A DNA stretch of 64,000 bases from Pseudoramibacter alactolyticus ATCC 23263 (GTDB taxonomy: Bacteria; Bacillota; Clostridia; Eubacteriales; Eubacteriaceae), in contig NZ_GL622359.1 in the NCBI RefSeq assembly GCF_000185505.1, positions 1,656,021-1,720,020 on the forward strand, read 5' to 3'. Of this stretch, positions 7,648 to 16,963 are shown piece by piece. Positions within the stretch are counted from its first letter, which is position 1; each line of letters begins with the position of its first letter. A program made the position numbers and the translations under genes. Under the pieces are notes generated by a model, which saw nothing but the letters and a program-made list of their open reading frames with translations, had not been told where the DNA came from and did no database searches.

Positions 7648-9339
7648 ATGGATTATCGCGACAATTTGCAAAAGTGGCTCAATTTTGGACAATACGACTA
7701 CGGGATGCTCAAAGAACTGGAGGACATCACCGACGAAAAGGAACTGGAAGATCGTTTTTATACCGAGCTGGCCTTCGGCACAGCGGGGATGCGCGGCAAG
7801 ATCGGCATGGGGACCAACCGCATCAATGTGTATGTCGTGGCGCGGGCGACCCAGGGGCTGGCCCGGTATCTGCTCGCGGCGGATCCGGCCAATGCAGACA
7901 AGGGCGTGGCGATTGCCTACGACTCGAGGCATTTCTCCCAGGAATTTGCCCAGGTCTCGGCCCAGGTGCTGGCGGCCAACGGCATCAAGGCGTATCTTTT
8001 TGACGACTTGCGCCCGGTGCCGGTGCTTTCTTTCACCGTGCGCCATCTCGGAACGGCGGCGGGGATCGTGATTACCGCGTCCCACAACACGAAGATTTAC
8101 AACGGCTACAAGGTTTACGGGCCGGACGGCGGCCAGATCACCGAGGAAGCGGCCGGCGCTGTGGTGGCCCAAATCCGGAAGGTGACGGACTATTTCGGCG
8201 TGGAGCTCGCGGCGGACGACGACGCGCACATCATTACCGTGCCGCCGGAAGTGGACGATGCTTATGCCGCCGCGGTGGAAGCCGTGGCCCGGGCCAATCC
8301 CGGCAGCGATCTGAAAATTATTTACACGCCGCTGCACGGCTCCGGCAACATTCCGGTGCGCCGGGTGCTGAAGGATCTGGGCTATGAACACGTATCCGTG
8401 GTTAAAGAGCAGGAACTGCCCGACGGCGATTTCCCGACGGTGGCCAAACCCAATCCGGAAGAAAAGGCTGTGTTTAACATCGCCATCGGCATGGCGGAAA
8501 AAGAAGGCGCCGACATCATTTTCGGCACCGACCCGGACAGCGACCGCCTGGGCGTGTGCTGCCGCAAGCCCGACGGCGACTACGCCGTGTTTACCGGGAA
8601 TCAAACCGGCGCGCTTTTGGTGGATTATATGCTCGAAAGCCGCGACTGGCCGGACAACAAAGCCATCGTGAAAACCATCGTGACCAGCGAAATGGGCGGG
8701 GTGATCGCCCGGGCCCACGGCGCAGCGGTTTATAATGTGCTCACCGGCTTTAAATACATCGGTGAAAAGATGACCCAGTGGCAGGCGGACGGCTCGCACA
8801 CCTTTGTGATGGGCTATGAGGAAAGCTACGGCTATCTGGCCGGCGATTACGCCCGGGACAAGGACGCTGTGGTGGCCAGCGCCCTGGTCATCGAAATGGC
8901 CCAGTATTACAAAGACAAGGGCATGACCCTTTATGAAGCGCTTCAGTCCCTGTATGAAAAATACGGCTATTTTGAAGAATACGTGCAGTCCATCGAGCTC
9001 GACGGTATCGCGGGCAAGGCTCAGATCACAAAGATCATGGATGCTTTCCGCGCCGATTATTTCGACGCCTTTGCCGATGCGAAACTGGCGGCATTCAACG
9101 ATTACCAGAGCCAATTCAGCAAAGATTTGGCCACCGGGCAGACGACACCCCTCGATCTGCCGGTGTCCAACGTGCTGAAATTCGTTTTTGACGAAGACTC
9201 CTGGTATGCGATCCGTCCCTCCGGCACCGAGCCGAAAATCAAAGTGTATTATTCGGTGAAGGGTCAGAGCGCGGCCGATGCGAAGGTCAAGCTTGAAGAA
9301 CTGAAGGCCGCGGTCAACGAAAGACTGCCGGAGCTTTAA
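7648..9339 (+). CDS. pgcA: Alpha-phosphoglucomutase / phosphomannomutase
   Basis: Cytoplasmic alpha-D-phosphohexomutase interconverting glucose-1-P and glucose-6-P; it links glycolysis to UDP-glucose synthesis (galU lies at 58 kb). All four loops are visible in the 563-residue product: phosphoserine loop TASHNTK near residue 145, metal loop DPDSDR near 294, sugar loop GYEESYG near 388 and phosphate loop RPSGTEPK near 522. It has a strong AGGAGG ribosome site, its own promoter and its own terminator, so it appears monocistronic. Confidence 0.93.
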   Translation: MDYRDNLQKWLNFGQYDYGMLKELEDITDEKELEDRFYTELAFGTAGMRGKIGMGTNRINVYVVARATQGLARYLLAADPANADKGVAIAYDSRHFSQEFAQVSAQVLAANGIKAYLFDDLRPVPVLSFTVRHLGTAAGIVITASHNTKIYNGYKVYGPDGGQITEEAAGAVVAQIRKVTDYFGVELAADDDAHIITVPPEVDDAYAAAVEAVARANPGSDLKIIYTPLHGSGNIPVRRVLKDLGYEHVSVVKEQELPDGDFPTVAKPNPEEKAVFNIAIGMAEKEGADIIFGTDPDSDRLGVCCRKPDGDYAVFTGNQTGALLVDYMLESRDWPDNKAIVKTIVTSEMGGVIARAHGAAVYNVLTGFKYIGEKMTQWQADGSHTFVMGYEESYGYLAGDYARDKDAVVASALVIEMAQYYKDKGMTLYEALQSLYEKYGYFEEYVQSIELDGIAGKAQITKIMDAFRADYFDAFADAKLAAFNDYQSQFSKDLATGQTTPLDLPVSNVLKFVFDEDSWYAIRPSGTEPKIKVYYSVKGQSAADAKVKLEELKAAVNERLPEL

Positions 9340-9353
9340 GCGGTTTGTTCATC

Positions 9354-9393
9354 AAAACCCGTCTGAGATCAGATGATCGCAGGCGGGTTTTTT
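9354..9393 (+). terminator. Intrinsic terminator after pgcA
   Basis: AAAACCCGTCTG pairs with CAGGCGGGTTTTTT around an 18-nt loop that has its own small hairpin. Confidence 0.75.
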
Positions 9394-9692
9394 GGTGCAT
9401 CAATCAAAGCGAACCGTATTGAAGCCTACGCGACGACCATGATTATTGCGTTTGGGCCGCGGGGGATGTGCGCCTGAGACGGGCTGTTAAATCCCCGGGC
9501 GGCTTTAATCATTCATCAGGGAAGAGCAGATGGTGTTATGGAGAAATGACATAATCAATGGCGCTGGCATAGGGATGACATCAGACCGCATCAATCGCGA
9601 TAGGAAATGTTTTCGACCGGGTTACGGTTGAAAAAAACCAAGCGACCTTTTTGTGGGGATATCTCCACAAAAACCGTTAACTGCCACATTGT
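9394..9692. other. Intergenic stretch without a recognisable gene
   Basis: About 300 nt between the pgcA terminator and the busR promoter. Base composition falls from GC-rich to AT-rich along it. No open frame here has a ribosome site, and no RNA motif was recognised. Confidence 0.5.
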
Positions 9693-9722
9693 TTGACTTA
9701 TATAAGTTGGCTGTGTTAAAAT
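9693..9722 (+). promoter_or_regulatory. Promoter for the BusR-like regulator
   Basis: TTGACT (9693-9698) and TAAAAT (9717-9722) with an 18-nt spacer. Confidence 0.6.
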
Positions 9723-9763
9723 AGTATCAGTTTTTATCGTCAGGAATGGGAGGCATAAAGGAA

Positions 9764-10390
9764 ATGAAGCAAAGTCAATCGCAATCAAAATGCTTATGGG
9801 TCGCCCGGGATATTGCGGGAGAGATAGCCAAGGGGGAACGGCAGGAAGGCGAAGCCATTCCCGGGATGTCGATAATGGCATCAAAATACGGCGTTTCTCC
9901 GGAAACCATCAGGAGAGCCGTATCCATATTGGCGGGCAAAGGCGTCGTTGAGGTGAAACCTCAGAGCAGAACAAGAGTTAAATCTGTGAAAAACGCGTTG
10001 AAATACATCAGCTATATTGAGAAAGATAACGAGCTTCGAAATGCCTATCACAGCATCAGAGAGATAGCCAGGCAATATCAAGAATTAAATTCCAGACTTT
10101 TGGATACCCTGGATTACTTTGTAGAAAGAAAAATCAGTCTCTCTCCGGTTGAATCTCCCTTTCCGAATTACGAAATCCCAATCCCGGATGATTCCAATTT
10201 AATCGGAAAAACCATCGGCGAGTTGAAATTTTGGAGCAATACCAAATGCACGATCGTAGGCATAAAAAAAAGGGACGAAACGATCATTTCCCCCGGCCCA
10301 TATCTTTCTTTCGAAAAAGGAGACATTATCGTGGTGATCGGAACGGCAGAAGCCATAGAAGATTCTGTAAAGCTGATCAGGCAGCTTTGA
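9764..10390 (+). CDS. busR: BusR-like regulator: GntR winged helix plus RCK_C domain
   Basis: 208 residues: GntR-type winged helix (about 8-75, GMSIMASKYGVSPETIRRA), a helical linker (about 80-115) and a C-terminal TrkA_C/RCK_C domain (about 135-208, IGKTIGELKFW, then FEKGDIIVVIGT). This domain order is that of BusR of lactic streptococci, a c-di-AMP-binding repressor of osmolyte uptake. It directly precedes an OpuC-type transporter, 74 nt away, so control of that operon by c-di-AMP is the natural inference. The ATG at 9764 follows GGGAGG; an ATG at 9746 has no such site. Confidence 0.82.
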   Translation: MKQSQSQSKCLWVARDIAGEIAKGERQEGEAIPGMSIMASKYGVSPETIRRAVSILAGKGVVEVKPQSRTRVKSVKNALKYISYIEKDNELRNAYHSIREIARQYQELNSRLLDTLDYFVERKISLSPVESPFPNYEIPIPDDSNLIGKTIGELKFWSNTKCTIVGIKKRDETIISPGPYLSFEKGDIIVVIGTAEAIEDSVKLIRQL

Positions 10391-10464
10391 TTTCAATCGA
10401 AAACCGACGATAATGGGCATAATAAACACGCGTGTTGATACATATTTACATAGGAGGTTCATTT

Positions 10465-11574
10465 ATGATTCGATTTGAAAAGGTGAGGAAGACGTACGGG
10501 AAGACCACTATATTAAATGATTTGACATTTGATATAGAAGACAGACAGTTTGTTTGTCTGATCGGCAAGTCGGGCTGCGGCAAGACCACGACGCTGAAGA
10601 CCATCAATCGATTGATTAAGCCGGATTCCGGCAGAATTTTGATTGATGGTGAAGATATTTCAACGAAGAATAAGGCGGAGCTGAGAAGACATATTGGATA
10701 TGTGATCCAGGAAATCGGTCTTTTTCCGAACATGACGGTCGCACAGAACGTCGCCGTCGTGCCTAAACTGCTTAAATACAGCAAGGCAGAATGTGACCGT
10801 ATCGTCAATGAAATGCTTGATTTGGTGAAGATGCATGAATATGCGGATAAATATCCGTCGGAGCTTTCGGGCGGCCAGCAGCAGAGAATCGGGGTGCTCA
10901 GAGCATTGGCAGCAAGCCCGCCGATCGTATTGATGGACGAACCCTTCGGCGCACTGGATCCGATGACCAGAGAAAGTCTTCAAAATGAAGTAAAAGACCT
11001 CCAGCAAAAGCTCAATAAGACGATCATTTTCGTCACCCATGACATGAATGAGGCGCTGAAGCTGGCGGACGTCATCATCTTTATGGATCGCGGGAAAATT
11101 GTGCAGATGGCAAGTCCTGCCGAATTCCTGGCGCATCCGGCCAATGATTTGGTGAGAGAATTCATGGGCGAACACACAGAAGGCTATATAGCGCCTACAA
11201 AGGTAGAGGATTATATGCGCACAAATCTTGCGTTTGCCCATAAGAACGATCAGGTTAAGGCCTGTGCGGAAATGATGGCGAGAAACAGCGTGGACTCCGT
11301 GCTCGTGGTGGATGATAACAATCGATTTGCAGGAACCGTGAGCATCAGAGACATCATGCACTGGGGCAAGGAGTTGAGCCGCATCGAGCCGCTTATCAGG
11401 CAGACGGCGAGAACGGTGCTCATCGGCAGCGATGCCAGGGAAAGCTTTGAATATCTGTTAGAGACGAATGCCGATTATGTGGTGGTTTTAAATCCGGACA
11501 GAAGCATAGCCGGCATCATCACCAAAACCAGCGTGGCCACCTCAGTAGCCGAGAATTTATGGGGAGGTGAATAA
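10465..11574 (+). CDS. opuCA: OpuC-type osmoprotectant ABC transporter ATP-binding protein
   Basis: ATPase of a glycine betaine/carnitine/choline importer. The 369-residue product has Walker A GKSGCGKTT (34-42), the signature LSGGQQQR, Walker B IVLMDEP and the H-loop FVTHD, then a C-terminal region with a CBS pair (about 250-365) as in OpuCA/OpuAA, where CBS domains sense ionic strength or nucleotides. The ATG at 10465 follows TAGGAGG. It is the first gene of a three-gene operon; base composition is more AT-rich than the flanking core genes. Confidence 0.92.
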   Translation: MIRFEKVRKTYGKTTILNDLTFDIEDRQFVCLIGKSGCGKTTTLKTINRLIKPDSGRILIDGEDISTKNKAELRRHIGYVIQEIGLFPNMTVAQNVAVVPKLLKYSKAECDRIVNEMLDLVKMHEYADKYPSELSGGQQQRIGVLRALAASPPIVLMDEPFGALDPMTRESLQNEVKDLQQKLNKTIIFVTHDMNEALKLADVIIFMDRGKIVQMASPAEFLAHPANDLVREFMGEHTEGYIAPTKVEDYMRTNLAFAHKNDQVKACAEMMARNSVDSVLVVDDNNRFAGTVSIRDIMHWGKELSRIEPLIRQTARTVLIGSDARESFEYLLETNADYVVVLNPDRSIAGIITKTSVATSVAENLWGGE

Positions 11575-11576
11575 TC

Positions 11577-12215
11577 GTGAAAGCATTGATGGATACTTAT
11601 GGTTCTATGCTGCTGAGCGCCATAGGAACGCATATGCTGTATGTGATGGTTTCGGTTGCCTTAGGTGCCGCGGCCGGAATGATACTGGGAATTGTGCTTT
11701 CAAGAGTTCCTAAGTGGTCTGTCGTCATACTTCCGATCTTATCGGTATTTCAGACGATACCAGGGCTTGCGTTTATCGGAATATTGTTCTTAATTACCGG
11801 CATGAAGCCCATTACAGTCATCATCGCGTTATCGGTGTACGTCATATTTCCGGTTCTGAAAAACACGTATGCCGGCATACTCAGCGTAGAAGATAAATAC
11901 GTAGAAGCGGCGAAGGGCTGCGGCATGACTTCTTTTCAAACGTTGATGCGGGTGGAATTGCCGCTGGCTTCGCCGACCATCATTGCAGGACTCAGAATGG
12001 CGGTTATATACACTGTCAGCTGGGCGGTTTTGGCAGCGATGATCGGTTTAGGCGGTCTGGGAGACTTTATCTATCAGGGCACCACATCCAACAACAATAC
12101 CTTGATTCTATTGGGCGCCATACCCGCGGCCGTCATAGCCATCGTTTTGGGTCTTATCATCGACGTTTTGCAGAAAAGACTTACTCCGCGAGGCATCCGG
12201 GAGGTGAAAAGATAA
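11577..12215 (+). CDS. opuCB: OpuC-type osmoprotectant permease
   Basis: 212-residue inner-membrane permease of the binding-protein-dependent family, with about five hydrophobic segments and the EAA loop (EAAKGCGMTSFQTLMRVELP). The start codon is GTG, two nucleotides after the opuCA stop, with GGGGAGG inside the end of opuCA. It pairs with the fused permease/binding protein downstream. Confidence 0.9.
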   Translation: MKALMDTYGSMLLSAIGTHMLYVMVSVALGAAAGMILGIVLSRVPKWSVVILPILSVFQTIPGLAFIGILFLITGMKPITVIIALSVYVIFPVLKNTYAGILSVEDKYVEAAKGCGMTSFQTLMRVELPLASPTIIAGLRMAVIYTVSWAVLAAMIGLGGLGDFIYQGTTSNNNTLILLGAIPAAVIAIVLGLIIDVLQKRLTPRGIREVKR

Positions 12216-13716
12216 ATGACATTCAGCTTGATAATGGAGCACATGTTTTTGGTGCTGGCGGCCATTACCATGTCGATTTTAATAGGCATCCCTTTGGGCG
12301 TATGCGCCTATATGATGCCAAAGAGCAGAGGGCTTATCCTGAAGGTGGTGGATATCCTTCAGACGATACCGGCCCTGGCACTCCTTGGTTTAATCATGAT
12401 TCTGGCAGGTCCCGGAAAACTGACGGTCGTTATCGGGATCACCCTCTATTCCCTGCTTCCGATCGTCCAAAATACATGTCTCGGCCTTTCGGGAATAGAC
12501 CCGGGTGTCGAAGAAGCCGCCAAGGGTGTCGGGATGACCTCGATGGAGCGGCTGACGCAGGTGGAATTTCCAATAGCCTTTCCCACGGTATTTACAGGAA
12601 TAAGGATTGCCCTGGTCAACGCCATCGGCATCGCGGTATTTGCAGCCTTTGTCGGCGGCGGCGGTATTGGCGGCGTCATGAACAAAGCCATCCGAATACA
12701 GGACATGAAGATGATCCTGACCGCCACCGGGGCACTGATGTTGATTGCGGTTGTATTGGACCTTCTGATGGGCGTCAGCGAAGCCCAGATAAGAAAATCC
12801 CACAGCAGCATGAAGCGGGTCATTTCATCGATACTCATCGTCTTTGTCGCCTTTATGGCCACAGTTCCCTTTCAGGTGGCCGGCTCCAATTCGGCGGGGA
12901 ACCTGATGCTTTATGACGGTGATTACACCGAGACCCAGATCATGCATCACATGATCAAGCATCTTGTGGAGGGAAAAACGGATCTGAACGTGACCATCCA
13001 GGATCAGATGTCCCAGGTTAACAACTACAAGGCACTGATCGGCAAGAAACATAGCTGCGATATGATGATCAGTTATGACGGAACATGGCTCACGACTTTT
13101 CTGCACAAGGATCCGACGGATGTCCCTAAGGGGGAAAGCTTATACCAATACACCAATCAATTAGGCAAGAAAAAAGAGGGCCTAACCATGCTGGGCAAAT
13201 TGGGATTTAACAATACCTATGCCATTGCGGTGCCGCGCAAGTTGGCGGATAAGTACAACCTGAAGAAGGTTTCGGATTTGGAAAAGGTGGCTCCCGAGCT
13301 GACCTTTGGCGCGGAACATGAATTTTTCACGGAAGAGGGCAGTATGAAGTACAATCCTTTCGTGAGGTTCTACAACCTGAAATTCAAGAATCAAAAATCG
13401 GTGGACGTCAGCCTGAAATACTCGGCGATCGGAAAAGGAGAGTTTGATGTGACAGAGGTGTTTGCGACGGACGGTCTGAACAAAAATGGAAGACGACAAG
13501 CACTTCTTCCCGGAATACAACGGCGCCTTCCTCATAAGAGAGGATACCTTTACTAAATTTGCCAAGACGGCGCCTAATTTAAAGAAGGTGTTGTCATCGT
13601 TGGACGGCAAGATATCCACGGAGGAAATGTCTGAGATGACTTATCAAGTGGATGTTAAGGGCAGGACGGTGGATGATGTGGCAATCGACTTCCTGAAGAA
13701 AAAAGGACTGCTATAG
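12216..13716 (+). pseudogene. Fused OpuC permease and substrate-binding protein, frameshifted
   Basis: The first part (residues 1 to about 195) is a second OpuC permease with the EAA loop (EEAAKGVGMTSMERLTQVE). A membrane anchor and an OpuAC/ProX-like binding domain follow. The main frame ends at 13556, but from about 13486 the +1 frame continues the domain (MEDDKHFFPEYNGAF to a stop at 13716). The shift lies near an A5 tract at 13482-13486. Related proteins have several more residues between the DGL and LEDDK motifs, so a 17-nt deletion fits as well as a one-base error. Permease intact, binding domain probably broken. Confidence 0.8.
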
Positions 13717-13746
13717 GCGGCCCGGCAAAGAAGCCTTTTAATAAAG

Positions 13747-13779
13747 CAAAAAACCGGACGGAACAGCCGTCCGGTTTTT
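13747..13779 (+). terminator. Intrinsic terminator of the opuC operon
   Basis: AAAAACCGGACGG pairs with CCGTCCGGTTTTT around a short loop. Confidence 0.88.
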
Positions 13780-13917
13780 GATTGTCAGTATGCCTGTTGA
13801 TGACGGACATGGAGATTCGTTTTTCAGATGCATTGAAAAATCTTTTAATAGAGTGTAAAGTCATCGCTTTTCAGATTTTGGATTTCTTGTTTTCAAATTC
13901 CCGGCGAGGCTGATTTT

Positions 13918-14459
13918 TCAAATTTTATAATCCGCCTCCGGGTTCGGGCGTTTCTTAACGCGCTTGTTGTAGATTTTTTGCAGATTGATGAGCGGTTCGG
14001 GGGATTCCTTTTTCAGCCGGTCCAAGACGTGAAGGATTCGGGCGCGCTCAGATTTTGAAAGCGTTAAATCATAAATGTCATAATTAATGATTTTATAATT
14101 TTATCGAAATAAAAAGCAATATACTGTTCATCATATTTTTCAACCGGATAATAAAAGAGGCCCCAATCGCTCACTTTCCAGAGATCTCCCTTTTTAAACA
14201 AGCGGCAGATGGCAATACCGCTTCGTCTTCGCAGTTTTTCATTATAACCGTTTGGATAATCTTTATTGATGGATTCGGGCAAACGACGGTATTCCCATTC
14301 TCTTACGATAGGGTATTCGTTTTTGGCGTAGGGCATGTGGGTGGCATAATAATAGGCATTGTCGTGCAGGTTCCAGGCGATGGCACCCTTTACCAGCAGC
14401 AGGCCAAGCAGCGCGATGCCCGCGGCGATCAAGATCGGTTTGATTGGCTTTGTTTCCAT
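13918..14459 (-). pseudogene. Small membrane-anchored hypothetical protein, probable frameshift
   Basis: The main frame (14459 to 14064, 131 residues) begins with a lysine followed by one transmembrane helix (about residues 8-28), then a soluble part rich in Tyr and Lys. I do not recognise it. Near 14100 the reading appears to slip: a second frame continues without stops to 13918, reading INYDIYDLTLSKSERARI and a basic end (RVKKRPNPEADYKI), which looks more protein-like than the main-frame end. The intact product would be about 175 residues. AT-rich compared with flanking core genes. Confidence 0.5.
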
Positions 14460-14499
14460 TTTTTGTGTTTCCTTCCCTTGTGTTTCTGAGATAAGCGCT

Positions 14500-15435
14500 T
14501 CATTTTTTGCCGATTTTTTTGAGAGCCTTTTTGGCTTGGGACAGGCGCTTTTTCATGCGGCGGGCTATCTTTTTTGCGTGGCGAGCAATCTTTTTCACTT
14601 TCCGTTTAGCGCTTCGTTTGAGGATCTGCACCCGTTTGATGATGCGATTTCGGATTTTTAAAGCTTTGGCTGCGCTTTTTCGCGCGGCATGGCGAACGGC
14701 TTTTGAAATTTTGGTCTTGGTTTTATGGTAGGCGCGGATGGCCTTGCGTCCGGCGCTGGCTGCCCTGTGTCGGATCTTTTGAAGGGGCTTAACAATTTTT
14801 CGGCTGATTTGTTGCTTCAGCTTTTGTTTGGCCTTTTTCGGGTTTTTGATTAGAAATTTCGCCTTTTTAAATGCTTTTTTAATGGGTTCTCCGAGAACAT
14901 TATCCCAAAGCCCCCAGCCGATTATCCCCAATGAGGCCAGACTTAACCCCAAAAGCGTTGTCATTGCCCGAGCGCGCATGCCCCTTCCACGTTGATCGCG
15001 CTTTTTGCTTAGCGTACTGATCGAACGGTTGTATTGTTTTTTTAGTGTTTTGATCAAAGGCTCATCGAGATTAAGAAAAGCATAAACGTCTTTATCGGCA
15101 TCAAGATCCGGTTGATTGATGCCGTGCTATTCCGTCATCCAGTCGCCGAAATACCCATTGGCAAAGGCCCAGCTTTTGGAAACATTAGCCGACATGGCGT
15201 GAATCATGAAATCCTGAGCGCGCATGATGCCCGGTAAAAACCCGGGTTTCACCGGGCTGATGGTCGTCGCCCAATGCGTCAAATAGGCATCGGGTCGGCG
15301 GTCCAGGGCGCCGGCGGCCGCAATGGCCAGATGAGGAAGATCAACCCTTCCTTTTTTTCGCCCAACAGCGACAGCTGAATAAAAATTTCCATATATTTTA
15401 TTGACTTGCTGAGCCGTTAAATTTTTATGTTCCAC
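14500..15435 (-). pseudogene. Basic secreted/surface-type protein interrupted by in-frame TAG
   Basis: One reading frame runs from a GTG at 15435 to 14500 with a single TAG at 15127-15129. Before it are about 102 residues (DLPHLAIAAAGAL, GYFGDWMTE). After it come DADKDVYAFLNLDEP, a hydrophobic segment (LLGLSLASLGIIGWGLW) and a very Lys/Arg-rich tail of about 110 residues ending KKALKKIGKK. The GTG has no convincing ribosome site, so this is probably the downstream part of the broken gene above it on the same strand. Function unknown. Confidence 0.5.
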
Positions 15436-15463
15436 CTTTGAATAATAGCCCTAATGATCGCCT

Positions 15464-16344
15464 TTAGATGTGGTTTATCGTATTGCTTATCCTCCACATG
15501 CTAAATCCAGCGCTGCGCGAGACTTTTTTATAACTTCTGCTTATAAAATAAAGCTGATCCCGTTTGATCTCTGCGGCACTTTTGTGATGTTTCCTGCCAT
15601 CCTGCTCAATGGCCTTGAGCACGGTAAAGAAAACATGCTGTTGCCGAGGCGTCAACCCCGTATTCTTTTCGAACCAGCCGATTTTTTGTTTTGGTTTGCT
15701 TCCTGTTGGCTTTGAAGCGGCGGGTTTGGTTGTTTTTTTCTGCGGCGCGGATTGTCCGGCCCGGCGTCGTTATTTTCTGGTAGCCCAGAGTGATCACCTG
15801 GTCGGCATTGGCCGTCACCGTCTGCCCTTTAGGCGCGCGGTAGCCCCGGATCGCCGGCGGCGTGACGGTAAAGCGCGCGCCCTTTAGCAGAGACACGGTT
15901 CGCGCCTTCCCCAGGGGGTGGCCGCTTTTTCGGTCGACGACTCGGACGGTCAGCCGATATTCCGAGGTGTAGGTATAGGTCAGGATCTTCTCGTGCCGGC
16001 TGGGCTGGACCGCCCGGGTCGCTGTACGCCTGCCACCAGGCCGTGTCCGTCTCAGTCACGGTGCAAAGCAGATCGATCCGGGTACCGGCGCAGGTGTCAC
16101 CCATATGGGTGATGCGCCCCGCGGGCCGGCGGCAGTCAGCAGGTTATTTTCGGTAAAATGGTCGGCCACCACCCGGACATGCACCGGGGCGAAGGCATGC
16201 ACGCCCCGGACATGGGCATCGGGGCGCCGGAGACCGCAACACTGGCACCCTTAGTGCGGCGGCAAAAGCCGCCGGCACGAAAAACCCGAAAGCCGCCGCC
16301 ATCATTCCCAAAGCCAATAGCCATCGTTTGAGTCGCCGCATCAC
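15464..16344 (-). pseudogene. Decayed secreted protein with MucBP-like segment
   Basis: Starts with a clear signal peptide (MMRRLKRWLLALGMMAAAF, then PAAFA) at 16344. Protein-like sequence then hops between all three frames: DAHVRGVHAFAPVHVRVVAD (about 16230-16165), GDTCAGTRIDLLCTVTETDT (about 16110-16040), and EYRLTVRVVDRKSGHPLGK through PPAIRGYRAPKGQTV to QVITLGYQKIT (about 15970-15770), which resembles a MucBP repeat. It ends in TPRQQHVFFTVLKAIEQDG (about 15655 on). At least four frameshifts are needed, so the gene is dead or badly assembled. It was likely one surface protein together with 14500-15435. Confidence 0.6.
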
Positions 16345-16509
16345 ATTCTCTCCTTCAATTCAACAATCCAATTGGTTTGCCGACATGAGCAATCAACCCA
16401 GTTTAAGGATTTTGGATGAAAAAGACAAGAAAAAGGTAAAAATAAGCTAAAAAGAGGTAAAATTTTGCAAAAACAGCGGGATGGCATCCATGCGGGCGAT
16501 GGCCGGCGC

Positions 16510-16797
16510 TCACCCTGTCCAACGGCAGGCGCCTACGTCCACCCGACCGTCGGGCAAAAAGGGCACGCCCTCCCGGGCGAGCACCGCTCGGCGCAGATCG
16601 GCCTGGCCGCCGGCGATTCGGCCGTCGGCGCGCACCACCCGCTGCCAGGGCAGCGCCTCCGGGCAGCGGCGCATGGCAAAACCCACCGTACGCGCACCGC
16701 GGGGCCGGCCGAGCATCGCGGCAAGCTGGCCGTAAGTAGCGACACGGCCCTCAGGAATGCGGGCCACCAGGGCATAAACCTGTTCGAAAAAAGTCAT
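16510..16797 (-). CDS. Alkyltransferase-like protein (ATL), MGMT family
   Basis: 95-residue member of the O6-alkylguanine DNA alkyltransferase-like family (PF01035). The helix-turn-helix (GRVATYGQLAAMLGRPRGARTVG, residues about 18-40) is intact, but the alkyl-acceptor Cys of PCHRV is replaced by Trp (PWQRV, W51). Such ATL proteins cannot remove the alkyl group; they bind O6-alkylguanine and hand the lesion to nucleotide excision repair. Length and sequence fit the bacterial ATL type. Confidence 0.88.
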   Translation of the reverse strand: MTFFEQVYALVARIPEGRVATYGQLAAMLGRPRGARTVGFAMRRCPEALPWQRVVRADGRIAGGQADLRRAVLAREGVPFLPDGRVDVGACRWTG

Positions 16798-16889
16798 GGC
16801 GAAACCTCCTCGGGATGTTGTGATAACCTCAGTTTAATCGTCCGCGCGGAGCGATGCAATCGGTTCATGCGCGGGCGGCAGAAAAATCT

Positions 16890-16918
16890 TTGCCGGACGG
16901 CGGCTTTTCGGTTAAGAT
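16890..16918 (+). promoter_or_regulatory. Promoter of the DUF523-ddl-ywiB-argS cluster
   Basis: TTGCCG (16890-16895) and TAAGAT (16913-16918) with a 17-nt spacer, about 45 nt before the DUF523 start. Confidence 0.6.
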
Positions 16919-16963
16919 AAAAAGCATCACAGGCAAAACGCAAAGCGCATAAGGAGGCAGCTG

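Noticed and set aside
6448-9114. 888-codon open frame on the minus strand
   Set aside because: It is antisense to the well-supported PdxR-type and phosphoglucomutase genes, is His/Arg-rich with no family resemblance, and arises from GC-rich codon bias.
15127-15129. In-frame TAG as a possible pyrrolysine or readthrough codon
   Set aside because: TAG ends ordinary genes nearby (ddl, ArsD-like), the surrounding locus has several frameshifts and no Pyl genes are seen, so decay is the simpler reading.
13717-16344. Prophage or conjugative-element remnant
   Set aside because: No integrase, structural, relaxase or att-like sequence; the content fits a single decayed surface-protein gene plus a small membrane protein.
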